21,958 nucleotides of DNA from Chloroflexota bacterium (GTDB lineage: Bacteria > Chloroflexota > Dehalococcoidia > JACQGW01): assembly GCA_016199325.1 (NCBI GenBank), contig JACQGW010000147.1, forward strand, positions 1 through 21,958. The letters run 5' to 3'. Numbering within the stretch: position 1 is the stretch's first letter; each line of letters opens with the position of its first letter. The position numbers and the translations under genes were made by a program. Shown piece by piece: positions 7,317 through 15,043 of this stretch. A model generated the notes under the pieces. The model did not search any database. It was not told where the DNA came from and saw nothing but the letters and a program-made list of their open reading frames with translations.

Positions 7317-8519
7317 ATGGCACGGGCTACGGCGCTGACGCCAGGCGACGTCGCGGCCGACTTCCTGGAGTGTTTTCGGTTGGCGACGGGTGACGAGGTG
7401 ACCGCCGCCGCCCTCTCCTACGATGAGGCGGCGAGGGCTTTTTGCCCGATCGCGGCCGTCGGGCCGCGGGCGGGCGAGTACGCCGACAGCGCGGTGCCGA
7501 TGGCGGTGCTGCCCATGGCCATGTGGCTGCGGCTGGTCGAGCGGCGCCAACCGCTGATCCTGGCCGACACGTCGGCGGCCGGCGACGCCTGGGCAGTGCT
7601 CTCGAAGCATCTGCCCACGCTGGCGACGGCTCGCTGCTACGGCGTCTGGCCGCTCGTCTCGGGAAACGGACCCATCGGCGCCGCCGTCGTGCGGAACGAT
7701 CGGCCGCTCGCGCTGGGCCCGGAGCGGGTGCGCCTGTTGACCGGCCTCGGACGGGCGCTGGCCGGCGCGCTCCAGAACGCCCGAGCCGCGGCCGAGGCGC
7801 AGGCGGAGCAGATCCGGACGGAGGAGGCGCTCGAACGGGTGAGTCGTTCCAAGCGGCACCTCCTCTCCGTTGCCTCGCACGACCTCCGAACGCCGCTGAC
7901 CGCCGTTCGGGGCTTCAGCGAGATGATCCGGGACGAAGACTTTGGCATGGAGGAGATCAAGGAGTTCGCCGACAGCATCAACAAGAGCGCGCGGCGTCTC
8001 AATGGCATGATCTCCGACCTGCTCGATCTGGACCGGATGGAGTCGGGACGACTGACGCTCAACCTGGAGGCGATCGACCTGAATGCGACCATCGCCGACG
8101 TGGTTGGCGCCGTCAGGCCCGATGCGCCGAACCACTCGATTGCGCTCCAGCTCGACGATGCGATCCCGCTCGTGTCGGGCGATCCGGAGCGGCTGGCCCA
8201 GGTGATCACCCACATCGTGAACAACGCCGTCCAGTATTCGCCCGATGGGGGCGAGATCGTCGTCGGCAGCCGCCTCGAAGGCGACGTCGCCCACGTGCGG
8301 GTGCAGGACCAGGGGATCGGCATGTCGCCGGAGTCGCTAGAGACGGTGTTCGACCGGTACGCGCGGCTGGACCCGGAGAGCAAGCGACATATCCGAGGGA
8401 TCGGGCTTGGACTGCCGCTCGTGCGCCTGGTCGTCGAGAAGCACGGAGGCAAAGTCTGGGCCGAGCGCGCCCCCGGTCGGGGGACGATCTTCCGTTTTAC
8501 CATTCCGCTCTGGAGGTAG
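7317..8519 (+). CDS. Soluble sensor histidine kinase (GAF-like input)
   Basis: A 400-residue kinase without membrane segments. Residues about 10-155 form a GAF-like input domain (diverged, ending GLGRALAGALQNA). A short helical linker leads to HisKA with ASHDLRTPL (H188). The catalytic domain is complete: N box HIVNNAVQYSPDGG (299-312), G1 DQGIGM (331-336), G2 GIGLGLPLVR (361-370) and a final TIFRFTIPL strand. It is the only kinase in this operon with an intact ATP site, so it is the likely phosphate source for the REC protein before it and the REC-CpaE protein after it. The downstream gene's ribosome-binding site overlaps its last codons. Confidence 0.93.
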   Translation: MARATALTPGDVAADFLECFRLATGDEVTAAALSYDEAARAFCPIAAVGPRAGEYADSAVPMAVLPMAMWLRLVERRQPLILADTSAAGDAWAVLSKHLPTLATARCYGVWPLVSGNGPIGAAVVRNDRPLALGPERVRLLTGLGRALAGALQNARAAAEAQAEQIRTEEALERVSRSKRHLLSVASHDLRTPLTAVRGFSEMIRDEDFGMEEIKEFADSINKSARRLNGMISDLLDLDRMESGRLTLNLEAIDLNATIADVVGAVRPDAPNHSIALQLDDAIPLVSGDPERLAQVITHIVNNAVQYSPDGGEIVVGSRLEGDVAHVRVQDQGIGMSPESLETVFDRYARLDPESKRHIRGIGLGLPLVRLVVEKHGGKVWAERAPGRGTIFRFTIPLWR

Positions 8520-8524
8520 AGTCC

Positions 8525-9706
8525 TTGCCCAGAATCGTCGTCGCCGAAGATGATCCGGACATTCGCGCCATCATCGAGAGCACGCTCAAGTTCCGCGGCT
8601 ACGAGGTGGTTGCTGCCCGTGATGGCCAACAGGGCTGGCAGCTCATCCAGGCCGAGATGCCGGACGCCGCGATCCTGGACATGGATATGCCGGTCATGAC
8701 CGGGGTCGAGGTGTGCCGCCGCCTGCGCGCCGACCCGGCGACCCGGCACATTCCCGTGCTCTTTCTTACGGGCCACGAGGAGCTGGAGGCCAAGGCCGAG
8801 GCCTTCGAGGCTGGCGCCGACGATTACCTGGTCAAGCCGTTCGCGCCGCGCGAGCTGACGATGCGTCTGAGCGCTGTGCTCAAGCGATCCGAGAGCGCCA
8901 GAGCCAGCGTACCGGCGATCGCAGCGCCGTCGATTGTGCTCGAAGGGCGGGTCATCGGGGTGTTCGGCGCCAAGGGGGGTGTTGGCGCGTCGGCGCTGGC
9001 CGTGAACCTTGCCGTTGCGCTTGCGCAGTCCGGCGGTAAGGTGTGCCTGGTTGACCTCGACCTGGAGCACGCCACCGACAATATGCTGCTCGACCTGATC
9101 CCCCGTCCGCAGGCGACCATCGTGGAGCTGGCGACCGAGTTCGGGCTCGACCTGGGCTGGGACTCGATCGCGACCTGCCTGCTGCCGCACAAGTCGGGGG
9201 TCAGCGTCTTGCCCGGACCGCTGACGCCGGCCCAGGCCGAGCTGGTCACCGGCCCGCACGTCAAGGTGTACCTCGACCAGTTGCGGCGTCACCACAGCCA
9301 CGTGGTGGTCGACCTGGTTTCGGCCTTCCGAGAGATCAACCTGGACACCTTTGGCATGTGCGACCGCGTGTTGCTCGTGACCTCGCCCGAGCTGCCCGCG
9401 CTCAAGTCGCTACGTGGTGCCGCCGACGTGTTGAAGCAACTGGGGATCCCGCAGGCCAAGCAGCATGTCGTCGTCAACCAGACGGCGTCGCGGGTCAACG
9501 TCTCCCTGGAGGACGTCAAGCGCGCAGTGGGGCTGCCTGTGATCGCGGCCATCCCCCACGGCGGAGACGAATTCACCGATGCCCTCAACCGGGGGATTCC
9601 GATGGTGCAATGGCGTCCCCAGCACGCGACGAGCGTGGCCATCAGGAAGCTGGCCGAGGCGTTGATAGCGGCGCCGCGGCCGGCGAGCAGACCGCTGGTC
9701 AGGTAG
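8525..9706 (+). CDS. REC-CpaE/TadZ-like MinD-family ATPase
   Basis: A 393-residue fusion of a receiver domain (E8-D9-D10, D52 in LDMDMP, K104 in LVKPF) and a ParA/MinD-type ATPase of the CpaE/TadZ group (from about residue 140). The deviant Walker A is GAKGGVGAS (148-156): the signature Lys150 is present, but the usual P-loop lysine is Ala155, a change seen in some CpaE-like proteins. Other landmarks are VCLVDLDLEHATDN and HVVVDLVSAF. I chose the TTG at 8525: ggagg lies 8 nt upstream, overlapping the end of the kinase gene, which implies translational coupling. CpaE/TadZ proteins act in polar placement of Flp pili and related machines, but no tad genes are visible here, so its role may be purely in signalling. 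Confidence 0.88.
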   Translation: MPRIVVAEDDPDIRAIIESTLKFRGYEVVAARDGQQGWQLIQAEMPDAAILDMDMPVMTGVEVCRRLRADPATRHIPVLFLTGHEELEAKAEAFEAGADDYLVKPFAPRELTMRLSAVLKRSESARASVPAIAAPSIVLEGRVIGVFGAKGGVGASALAVNLAVALAQSGGKVCLVDLDLEHATDNMLLDLIPRPQATIVELATEFGLDLGWDSIATCLLPHKSGVSVLPGPLTPAQAELVTGPHVKVYLDQLRRHHSHVVVDLVSAFREINLDTFGMCDRVLLVTSPELPALKSLRGAADVLKQLGIPQAKQHVVVNQTASRVNVSLEDVKRAVGLPVIAAIPHGGDEFTDALNRGIPMVQWRPQHATSVAIRKLAEALIAAPRPASRPLVR

Positions 9707-9717
9707 GAGACCCGGCA

Positions 9718-10785
9718 GTGACGACCGTCAGGCGCGTCGCCGAGATTCGCCCGATTCCAGTCATGATCTACACGGATAGCGCTCGTTACGCGGGCACCAT
9801 CCGGTCCAACCACTTCCGTTTTTCGGATGCCCTGAACGCGGTGGATCAGGCCTTCGTGATGCTTCATGAGGCACGGATCCGGCCGTTCCATAGCGCAGGA
9901 GATGAGGAGGTCAGCGCCGCCTGGGTGCTCATCCGAAAAGATACGATCGTCGCCGCCCTCCCCTGGGAGCCCCAGGCCGGCGTCGAGCGGTCGCCGCTGC
10001 GCCAGGGTCTCCAGGTGGCGCGAGTCCAGCTTCTGGCGACCATCGAAGCCTGGCCATTTACGATCGTCGGAGACCTGCATCTCGCTCCCGGCGTCGAGCT
10101 GCTCCAATACATCCACGATCCTCACCACCAATTCATGCCGGTGAGCGACACCACTGTGCTCTATCACCCCAGCCCGGCGCTCGGGTTCAAGGCGCCGTTC
10201 CTGGTGGTCAATCGCCACCGGGTCGAGGCCGTGATGCAGGCATCGGCCATCGGCCAGCGCGCCGCGGCCGACCCGGACGTGGTCCAGCCGAAGGTGGTCG
10301 ACGCGCAGTTGAGCGGGGCGCGCGCCGCCGAGCTGCTGGCGACATCGGTGGCGTTCAAGGGGGTGCAGATGCTGGCGCTCCAGCAGGTCTGCACCGAGTT
10401 CTGCGACGGCCGCCGCATCAGTCGGAAGGTGTGCCGGGCAGGCGCTGAGGTGTTTCACCAGGGGGACCTCGGCGATTCCCTGTACATCGTGGAGAGCGGC
10501 AAGCTGGGCGTCTATGTGGCCGACCTCCGCTCCAATGCCGAGCAGCACCTGTCGGACTTCGGGCCGGGCGACTTCTTCGGCGAGATGGCGGTCCTGGGGG
10601 AAGGCAGGCGGACGGCCACCGTACGCGCGCTGACCGACGCCTCGCTGATGGCGATGCAGGAGGAAGCCGTCAAGCGGCTGCTCCAGCGGTTCCCGCTGGT
10701 GGCGAGCAAGATGCTCGCCGTCATGGCTCAGCGCCGCGCCGAGCTCAACGCCGCGGTCGCCTCGGGCCCGCGTCATAGAACGTAG
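9718..10785 (+). CDS. Cyclic-nucleotide-binding-domain protein with novel N-terminal module
   Basis: A 355-residue protein from the GTG at 9718 (taggag 8 nt upstream). The C-terminal part (about 225-345) is a cNMP-binding domain with a phosphate-binding cassette FFGEMAVLGEGRRTATV (287-303), including the Glu and Arg that contact the nucleotide. The N-terminal part is unassigned: two similar-looking beta-rich halves, one around residues 11-50 (PVMIYTDSARYAGTI) and one around 111-172 (WPFTIVGDLHLAPGVELL, then FLVVNRHRVEAV). There is no DNA-binding helix-turn-helix, so it is not a classical CRP regulator. As the last gene of the signalling operon it could be an effector joining phosphorelay and second-messenger input. 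Function unknown. Confidence 0.82.
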   Translation: MTTVRRVAEIRPIPVMIYTDSARYAGTIRSNHFRFSDALNAVDQAFVMLHEARIRPFHSAGDEEVSAAWVLIRKDTIVAALPWEPQAGVERSPLRQGLQVARVQLLATIEAWPFTIVGDLHLAPGVELLQYIHDPHHQFMPVSDTTVLYHPSPALGFKAPFLVVNRHRVEAVMQASAIGQRAAADPDVVQPKVVDAQLSGARAAELLATSVAFKGVQMLALQQVCTEFCDGRRISRKVCRAGAEVFHQGDLGDSLYIVESGKLGVYVADLRSNAEQHLSDFGPGDFFGEMAVLGEGRRTATVRALTDASLMAMQEEAVKRLLQRFPLVASKMLAVMAQRRAELNAAVASGPRHRT

Positions 10786-10996
10786 GGCTGCACCCTCGCC
10801 GGTCTGGGTTGTACCGGATCAGTTTGTCAACCTTCATCGACCGCCAGGCAATGCTGCGGAGCATGGACACGCGTTTCCACACACACTCTGAGTGGACGGC
10901 AGGATCCTGCCCCGTGCCAGGGTTGCAGGGGCGGCTCACACCGGACCCGGACGCCCGCGACGCATGACGCATGACGCCCGCCCACCGGCCCCGACG
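10786..10996. other. Convergent intergenic region with palindrome and short heptads
   Basis: This gap separates the converging signalling operon and treT. It contains a perfect 14-bp palindrome ggcaggatcctgcc (10898-10911) and a short heptad run ACGCATG, ACGCATG, ACGCCCG (10960-10980). No U-tract terminator is clear on either strand, and no gene is supported. Confidence 0.5.
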
Positions 10997-12298
10997 TCAG
11001 GCAGCTCGCCCTGCTGCCGCAGTCTGGCACACCTGGGTTGACTGATGGGCGCCGGCCAGGCGCCCGAGCAGGGCGAGGTGATCGCGCAGGTAGCGCGTGA
11101 TGAGGTAGTGTTCGCGGACGTGCTCGTGTCCCCTTCGCCCGAGGTGATCGGCGACCCGCGGATGCTGGAGCAGGAAGAGGACGCGGTCGGCGCACTCCTG
11201 GACGGTGCTGACCAGGTAGCCGGTCCGTCCCTCGACAACCTGGAGGGGGATGCCGCCGCAGTTGCCGGCCACGACCGGCCGCCCCTTCCAGAGCGCCTCC
11301 GAGACGACGAGGCCAAAGCCCTCCCGGATCGACTTCTGAACGACGACCGCCGACGCGCGCTGGAAGGCGCCGACTTCGAGGTTGCCGACCCCGTTCAGGT
11401 TCGAGAGGAGATGGACGTCGAAATCCTCGCCGGCCCGACGAGCGGTGCGCTCGAAGTAGGACCAGCCTTCGGGATCGTCCGACGCCATCGACGCGACCAT
11501 GACGAGCTGGAGCTCAGGAATCTGCCGCTTGACGATCCGGTAGGCGTCGACGACGCCGAGCGGGTCCTTCCAGGGATCGAACCGGGAGACCTGGCAGATG
11601 AGCGGACGCTTGCCGTCGACGCCGTAGCGGCGCAACACCTCGGCAATCGTCTCCGGCGACGGTGCGACGTTCTTCGGGCTCAGCGGATCGATCGCCGGCG
11701 GGATGACCTCCACGGAGGGGACCCGAAGGTCCTCCTTGACGTAATCACGGAGCGTGAAGATGGCCGCGTCGTAGGGCTCGAGGTGGGGACGCAGGAAATC
11801 CCAGACGCCGGCCTGCGCATCGGTCATGTCGAGGTGGCAGCGCCAGATCCACTTGCCGCCTGGCCGGCCGCCGCGGCGGTCGGCGGCCAGGTTGAGCAGC
11901 CCGGCCGGCTGGGGGTCGTGGACGACGACGAAGTCGTACTCGCCGTCGAAGATCGCAGCGTTCATCGCGTTGTAGCGGAGCCAGAGGTCCTGCATCCGAG
12001 CGGTCCAGGGCACGGGCATGCCCTGCAGGGCGTTGTGCATCGCCTTGGTGACCTGGAAGAACTCGTCGGCGCCCCGGATGACCTGCCAGTCGGCGGCGAG
12101 GCCGAGGTCATTCATCAGGGGAACGAGCGTGCTGAGGATCTCGGCCACACCGCCGCCAAAAGCGGTCGCGTTGACGTGGGCGACGCGCGCGCCGCGCAGC
12201 GGCCGGGCCAGCCGGACGATCTCGTCGGTCCGCTGGTGGCCGATGATGGGACGGTACTCCTCGATGCACTTCGGACTCACGGGCACGGAGCTGAGCAT
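10997..12298 (-). CDS. treT: Trehalose synthase-type GT4 glycosyltransferase
   Basis: The 433-residue GT-B fold protein resembles the TreT family, which transfers glucose from NDP-glucose to glucose to make trehalose. Evidence: N-terminal HVNATAFGGGVAEIL (41-55), HDPQPAGLL (128-136), QVSRFDPWKDP with donor-phosphate-binding R239 and K244, and the GT4 retaining EX7E motif in IREGFGLVVSE (E326 and E334), followed by KGRPVVAGNCGGIPLQV. Start at 12298 was chosen over an in-frame ATG at 12340 because gcgagga lies a few bases upstream and family N-termini begin close to here. Trehalose would serve in osmotic, heat or desiccation protection. The exact acceptor is inferred from family resemblance; other GT4 activities are possible. 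Confidence 0.8.
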   Translation of the reverse strand: MLSSVPVSPKCIEEYRPIIGHQRTDEIVRLARPLRGARVAHVNATAFGGGVAEILSTLVPLMNDLGLAADWQVIRGADEFFQVTKAMHNALQGMPVPWTARMQDLWLRYNAMNAAIFDGEYDFVVVHDPQPAGLLNLAADRRGGRPGGKWIWRCHLDMTDAQAGVWDFLRPHLEPYDAAIFTLRDYVKEDLRVPSVEVIPPAIDPLSPKNVAPSPETIAEVLRRYGVDGKRPLICQVSRFDPWKDPLGVVDAYRIVKRQIPELQLVMVASMASDDPEGWSYFERTARRAGEDFDVHLLSNLNGVGNLEVGAFQRASAVVVQKSIREGFGLVVSEALWKGRPVVAGNCGGIPLQVVEGRTGYLVSTVQECADRVLFLLQHPRVADHLGRRGHEHVREHYLITRYLRDHLALLGRLAGAHQSTQVCQTAAAGRAA

Positions 12299-12324
12299 GG
12301 GTTCCTCGCCTAGACAGAGACGTG

Positions 12325-12346
12325 ACAAACATTCAAACAAACATTC
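12325..12346 (-). repeat. 10-bp direct repeat in the treT leader (candidate operator)
   Basis: On the minus strand gaatgtttgt occurs twice with a 12-bp period (12346-12337 and 12334-12325), about one helical turn apart. It lies just downstream of the predicted treT transcription start, where a repressor could act. No regulator is identified. Confidence 0.4.
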
Positions 12347-12359
12347 GTGCGATCCGAAT

Positions 12360-12389
12360 AGTCTAGCACACCTCGTTGTTGACTGTCAA
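12360..12389 (-). promoter_or_regulatory. treT promoter
   Basis: On the minus strand a perfect -35 TTGACA (12389-12384) is followed after 18 bp by TAGACT (12365-12360). Transcription would start near 12353, giving a leader of about 55 nt. The -35 lies in the palindrome TTGACTGTCAA (12379-12389), which also presents TTGACT on the plus strand. Confidence 0.6.
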
Positions 12390-12408
12390 TTAATGGTTGG
12401 TCGGCCTT

Positions 12409-12438
12409 TTGTGGGCGGGGAATCAGCCGTGATAGAAT
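12409..12438 (+). promoter_or_regulatory. pyrF promoter (extended -10)
   Basis: TGATAGAAT (12430-12438) is an extended -10 with a weak TTGTGG -35 at 12409-12414 (18-bp spacer). Transcription would start near 12445, leaving a short leader containing the Shine-Dalgarno ggaggga before the ATG at 12468. Confidence 0.5.
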
Positions 12439-12467
12439 TGAGCAAACCGACGGAGGGAGCACCTGCC

Positions 12468-13307
12468 ATGGATTTCTGCGCTCGACTGCGGGCGGCCGCT
12501 CGAGAGCAGGTGAGCTGGTTGTGCATCGGACTCGATCCCGAGCCCGAGCGCGTTCCGGATGCCGAGCTCGTCCCCTTTTGCCGGACGATCGTCGAAGCGA
12601 CGGCCGACCTCGTCTGCGCCTTCAAGCCCAACTTCGCCTTCTTCCTGGCGCGTGGGGTCGCCGGCCTCGACGCACTGCTCCAGGTCATGGAGACGGTGCC
12701 TGACCAGGTGCCGATCATCGGCGACGTGAAGATGGGCGACATCGGCAGCACCTCCCGGCAATACGCCCGGGCCTGCTTCGACGAGATCGGATTCGACGCC
12801 GTCACCGTCAACCCGTACCTGGGCCGCGACGCCCTCGAGCCGTTCTTCACCTACCGGGATCGCGGCGTCTTCGTCCTCTGCAAGACCTCCAATCCCGGCA
12901 GCGGCGATTTCCAGGACGTGTACTGCCAGGGACCGAGCCCTGAAGAAGGCGAGCCGCTGTACGAGCGGGTGGCCCGAGCGGTCGCTCGCTGGAATACCGG
13001 CAACCTGGGCCTGGTGGTCGGCGCGACCTACCCGGAGCAACTGGCGCGCGTTCGTCGGATCTGCCCCACGCTGCCGATCCTCATCCCCGGCGTTGGCGCG
13101 CAGGGCGGCGACCTCCTGGCCTCGATCCGGGCGGGGGTCGACGCCGAGGGCGGCAACGCCATCGTCAGCGCCACCCGGCAGGTCATCTATGCCGGAGCAG
13201 GCCGTGAGCTTGGCCCGGCTGCCCGGCGGGCCGCGACGGGCCTGCGCGATCAGATCAACCGGGCGATTGCCGAGGCCCGCCGCGGGCCGGCGGAGGAATC
13301 CCGCTGA
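12468..13307 (+). CDS. pyrF: Orotidine 5'-phosphate decarboxylase, type 2
   Basis: A 279-residue TIM-barrel enzyme that converts OMP to UMP in the last step of pyrimidine synthesis. The catalytic DxKxxD set is visible as GDVKMGDIGST (D86, K88, D91), preceded by the substrate lysine in CAFKPNFAFF (K53). VNPYLGRDALEPF and IPGVGAQGGD are further landmarks of the longer, type-2 (actinobacterial/Chloroflexota-style) family. A good Shine-Dalgarno (ggaggga) precedes the ATG. The stop codon overlaps the start of the DUF951 gene (TGATG), so the two are translationally coupled. It is transcribed away from treT. Confidence 0.96.
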   Translation: MDFCARLRAAAREQVSWLCIGLDPEPERVPDAELVPFCRTIVEATADLVCAFKPNFAFFLARGVAGLDALLQVMETVPDQVPIIGDVKMGDIGSTSRQYARACFDEIGFDAVTVNPYLGRDALEPFFTYRDRGVFVLCKTSNPGSGDFQDVYCQGPSPEEGEPLYERVARAVARWNTGNLGLVVGATYPEQLARVRRICPTLPILIPGVGAQGGDLLASIRAGVDAEGGNAIVSATRQVIYAGAGRELGPAARRAATGLRDQINRAIAEARRGPAEESR

Positions 13308-13507
13308 TGCCGATGGACATCCGGCTGGGCGACGTCTACCGGCTGCGCAAGCCCCACCCGTGCGGCTCGTACGAGTGGCGCGTCGTTCGGCTGGGCGCCG
13401 ACATCGGGATGAAATGCCAGAAGTGCAACCACCGCGTCCTGCTGGAGCGGCCGGTCTTCGAGCGCCGGGTCAAGACCCTCGTCCTCCGGCCGGAAACCGA
13501 GCCGTGA
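13307..13507 (+). CDS. DUF951 family protein
   Basis: A 66-residue protein with the DUF951 hallmark at the start: MDIRLGDVYRLRKPHPCGSYEWRV when read in two parts (residues 3-14 and 15-26), then the conserved acidic/aromatic pattern and a CxxC pair (C37, C40) with C19 nearby that could hold a metal. DUF951 proteins are small, single-domain, and of unknown function, and have been suggested to bind nucleic acid. It overlaps the pyrF stop codon by one base (TGATG), so expression is coupled to pyrF. A second ATG at 13313 is possible. Confidence 0.9.
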   Translation: MPMDIRLGDVYRLRKPHPCGSYEWRVVRLGADIGMKCQKCNHRVLLERPVFERRVKTLVLRPETEP

Positions 13508-13520
13508 CCGCACGGACGGG

Positions 13521-13608
13521 GGTTTCCGGTTTCCGGTTTCTGGTTTCTGGTTGTCACCGGCGTAGCCATCAGCCACGAACCAGAAACCGGAAACCAGAAA
13601 CCGGAAAC
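13521..13608. repeat. Inverted heptad repeat arrays (GGTTTCY and AACCRGA)
   Basis: The left arm (13521-13552) is GGTTTCC, GGTTTCC, GGTTTCT, GGTTTCT, GGTT. The right arm (13578-13608) is AACCAGA, AACCGGA, AACCAGA, AACCGGA, AAC. They are near-perfect inverted arrays around a 25-bp spacer and would form a long hairpin. They end 17 bp before the MFS start codon, replacing any normal ribosome-binding site. Confidence 0.85.
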
Positions 13609-13625
13609 TCGATTTCGATTCCTCG

Positions 13626-14942
13626 ATGACCGAGCTCTGCGAGGCGGTCGGGCGCGGGCTGCTCCGCAACCGGTTCTTCCTGTACCTCTGGATGGCCCAG
13701 GCGCTGACGCAGACCGCCCAGAACGCGCTCTTTTATGGCCTGCTCGTCTCGGTCGAGGAGCGGACGGCCTCCACGGTGAGCGTCAGCCTGCTGATCGTCG
13801 CCGCCATCGCGCCCGCGATCCTGTTCGGGCTGGCCGCCGGCGTCTTCGTCGACCGCGTCCGGAAGCGGCGGGTCCTGATCGTCAGCAATCTGCTGCGGGT
13901 CCCGGTCGTCGTCGCGCTGGCCGGGCTGGACGGCAGTATTGCGCTCGTCTACCTGCTGACCTTTCTCTTCAACACGATCACGCAGTTCTTCGGCCCGGCC
14001 GAGCTGTCCACGATCCCGCTGATCGTCCGCCGGAGCCAGCTCGTCACGGCCAACGGCCTCTTCCATCTGACCTGGGTCGGCTCGCAGATGGCGGGCTTCG
14101 TCGTGCTCGGTCCATCGCTCGTCAAGGGCCTCGGCGTCACCAGCCTGCTCTGGGCGCTCGCGCTCATCTACGTGGTTGCGGCGGCCCTCGTCTCCCTCAT
14201 CCCGGACCACGAGCCGGAGCCGGCAGCCGGGAGCGTGCTCGGCGCGGGCCTGCTGGCGGGGCTGCGGCGAGAGCTCCAGGATGGCTGGAAGCTGATCCAC
14301 GGCCAGGCGGCCATGGCCCTGGCAATGGTGCATCTGACGGTCACCGCGACGCTCATGCTCATTCTCGGCATGCTGGCGCCGGGCTACGTGACGCGCGTGA
14401 TCGGGATACCGGCGGCCGACGCCATGTACGTGCTCTCGCCGGCCGGCGTTGGGATGCTGGTGGCGGCGGTCATCCTCCCCAGGCTCGCCATGCTGATCCC
14501 GAAGGATCGCCTGATCAACGCCGGCCTCCTGGGCACCGGCGCCTGTCTGATCATCCTGGCGCTGACCCCCCGGGCCGAGCGGTTCGTCGAGCGAGCAGTC
14601 CTGCCGGTTCTGGCCGAGAACGTCCGCCTGCCGGACGTCGTCCTGCTGGTGGCGGCGGTGATGATCCTGGCGCTGGCGCTCGGCTGGTTCGTGGCGATGG
14701 TCGGCGTGCCGGCGCAAACGGTGCTTCAGGAGGCGGCGCCGACCCACATGCGCGCGCGGGTGTTCGCCGTCCAGTTCACGTTCGGCAACGCGGCCGGGCT
14801 GCTCCCGCTCCTGTTCCTCGGCGCCCTGGCCGACCTCTTCGGCGTCGCCCTGGTGATCGCGCTGATCGGCGGATTCGTGCTGCTCCTGGCCCTCTATAGC
14901 ATCCGCCAGACCCGCCGCCTGATACCAGATCCGGTGGATTGA
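13626..14942 (+). CDS. MFS transporter (MFS_3, EntS-like)
   Basis: A 438-residue inner-membrane protein with about 12 hydrophobic segments in two halves. The loop after TM2 has the MFS motif A-like GVFVDRVRKRRVL (72-84), and the second half contains the PAQTVLQEAAPTHMRARVFAVQ block (read in two parts) typical of the MFS_3 group, which includes the enterobactin exporter EntS and many drug or lipid-linked exporters. The substrate cannot be deduced. No good Shine-Dalgarno precedes the ATG; a heptad hairpin lies just upstream, so translation may be weak or leaderless-like. The 3' end is duplicated downstream (14976-15043). Confidence 0.88.
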   Translation: MTELCEAVGRGLLRNRFFLYLWMAQALTQTAQNALFYGLLVSVEERTASTVSVSLLIVAAIAPAILFGLAAGVFVDRVRKRRVLIVSNLLRVPVVVALAGLDGSIALVYLLTFLFNTITQFFGPAELSTIPLIVRRSQLVTANGLFHLTWVGSQMAGFVVLGPSLVKGLGVTSLLWALALIYVVAAALVSLIPDHEPEPAAGSVLGAGLLAGLRRELQDGWKLIHGQAAMALAMVHLTVTATLMLILGMLAPGYVTRVIGIPAADAMYVLSPAGVGMLVAAVILPRLAMLIPKDRLINAGLLGTGACLIILALTPRAERFVERAVLPVLAENVRLPDVVLLVAAVMILALALGWFVAMVGVPAQTVLQEAAPTHMRARVFAVQFTFGNAAGLLPLLFLGALADLFGVALVIALIGGFVLLLALYSIRQTRRLIPDPVD

Positions 14943-15043
14943 CGCGGCCACCCGCTGTCACGCTGAGCCGCAGCGACCCGCCACCTGATCCCAGATCCGG
15001 TTGACTGACGCGGGCACCCCCGTTGTCATGCTGAGCCGCAGCG
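14910..15043 (+). repeat. Tandem duplication of the MFS gene's 3' end, about 66 bp
   Basis: 14910-14975 and 14976-15043 are imperfect direct copies. Each encodes the C-terminal IPDPVD followed by a stop, then ends with gctgagccgcagcg, the start of the palindromic element arm. The second copy leads into the complete palindrome. The duplication therefore seems linked to the element: its left arm exists once as a half copy (14957-14975) and once in full. Confidence 0.75.

Noticed and set aside
7637..9301. Minus-strand frame of 554 codons across the kinase and CpaE genes
   Set aside because: It overlaps two well-supported genes and shows no recognisable domain.
13569..14951. Minus-strand frame of 460 codons opposite the MFS gene
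   Set aside because: Its charged, repetitive translation is the expected shadow of a membrane protein gene.
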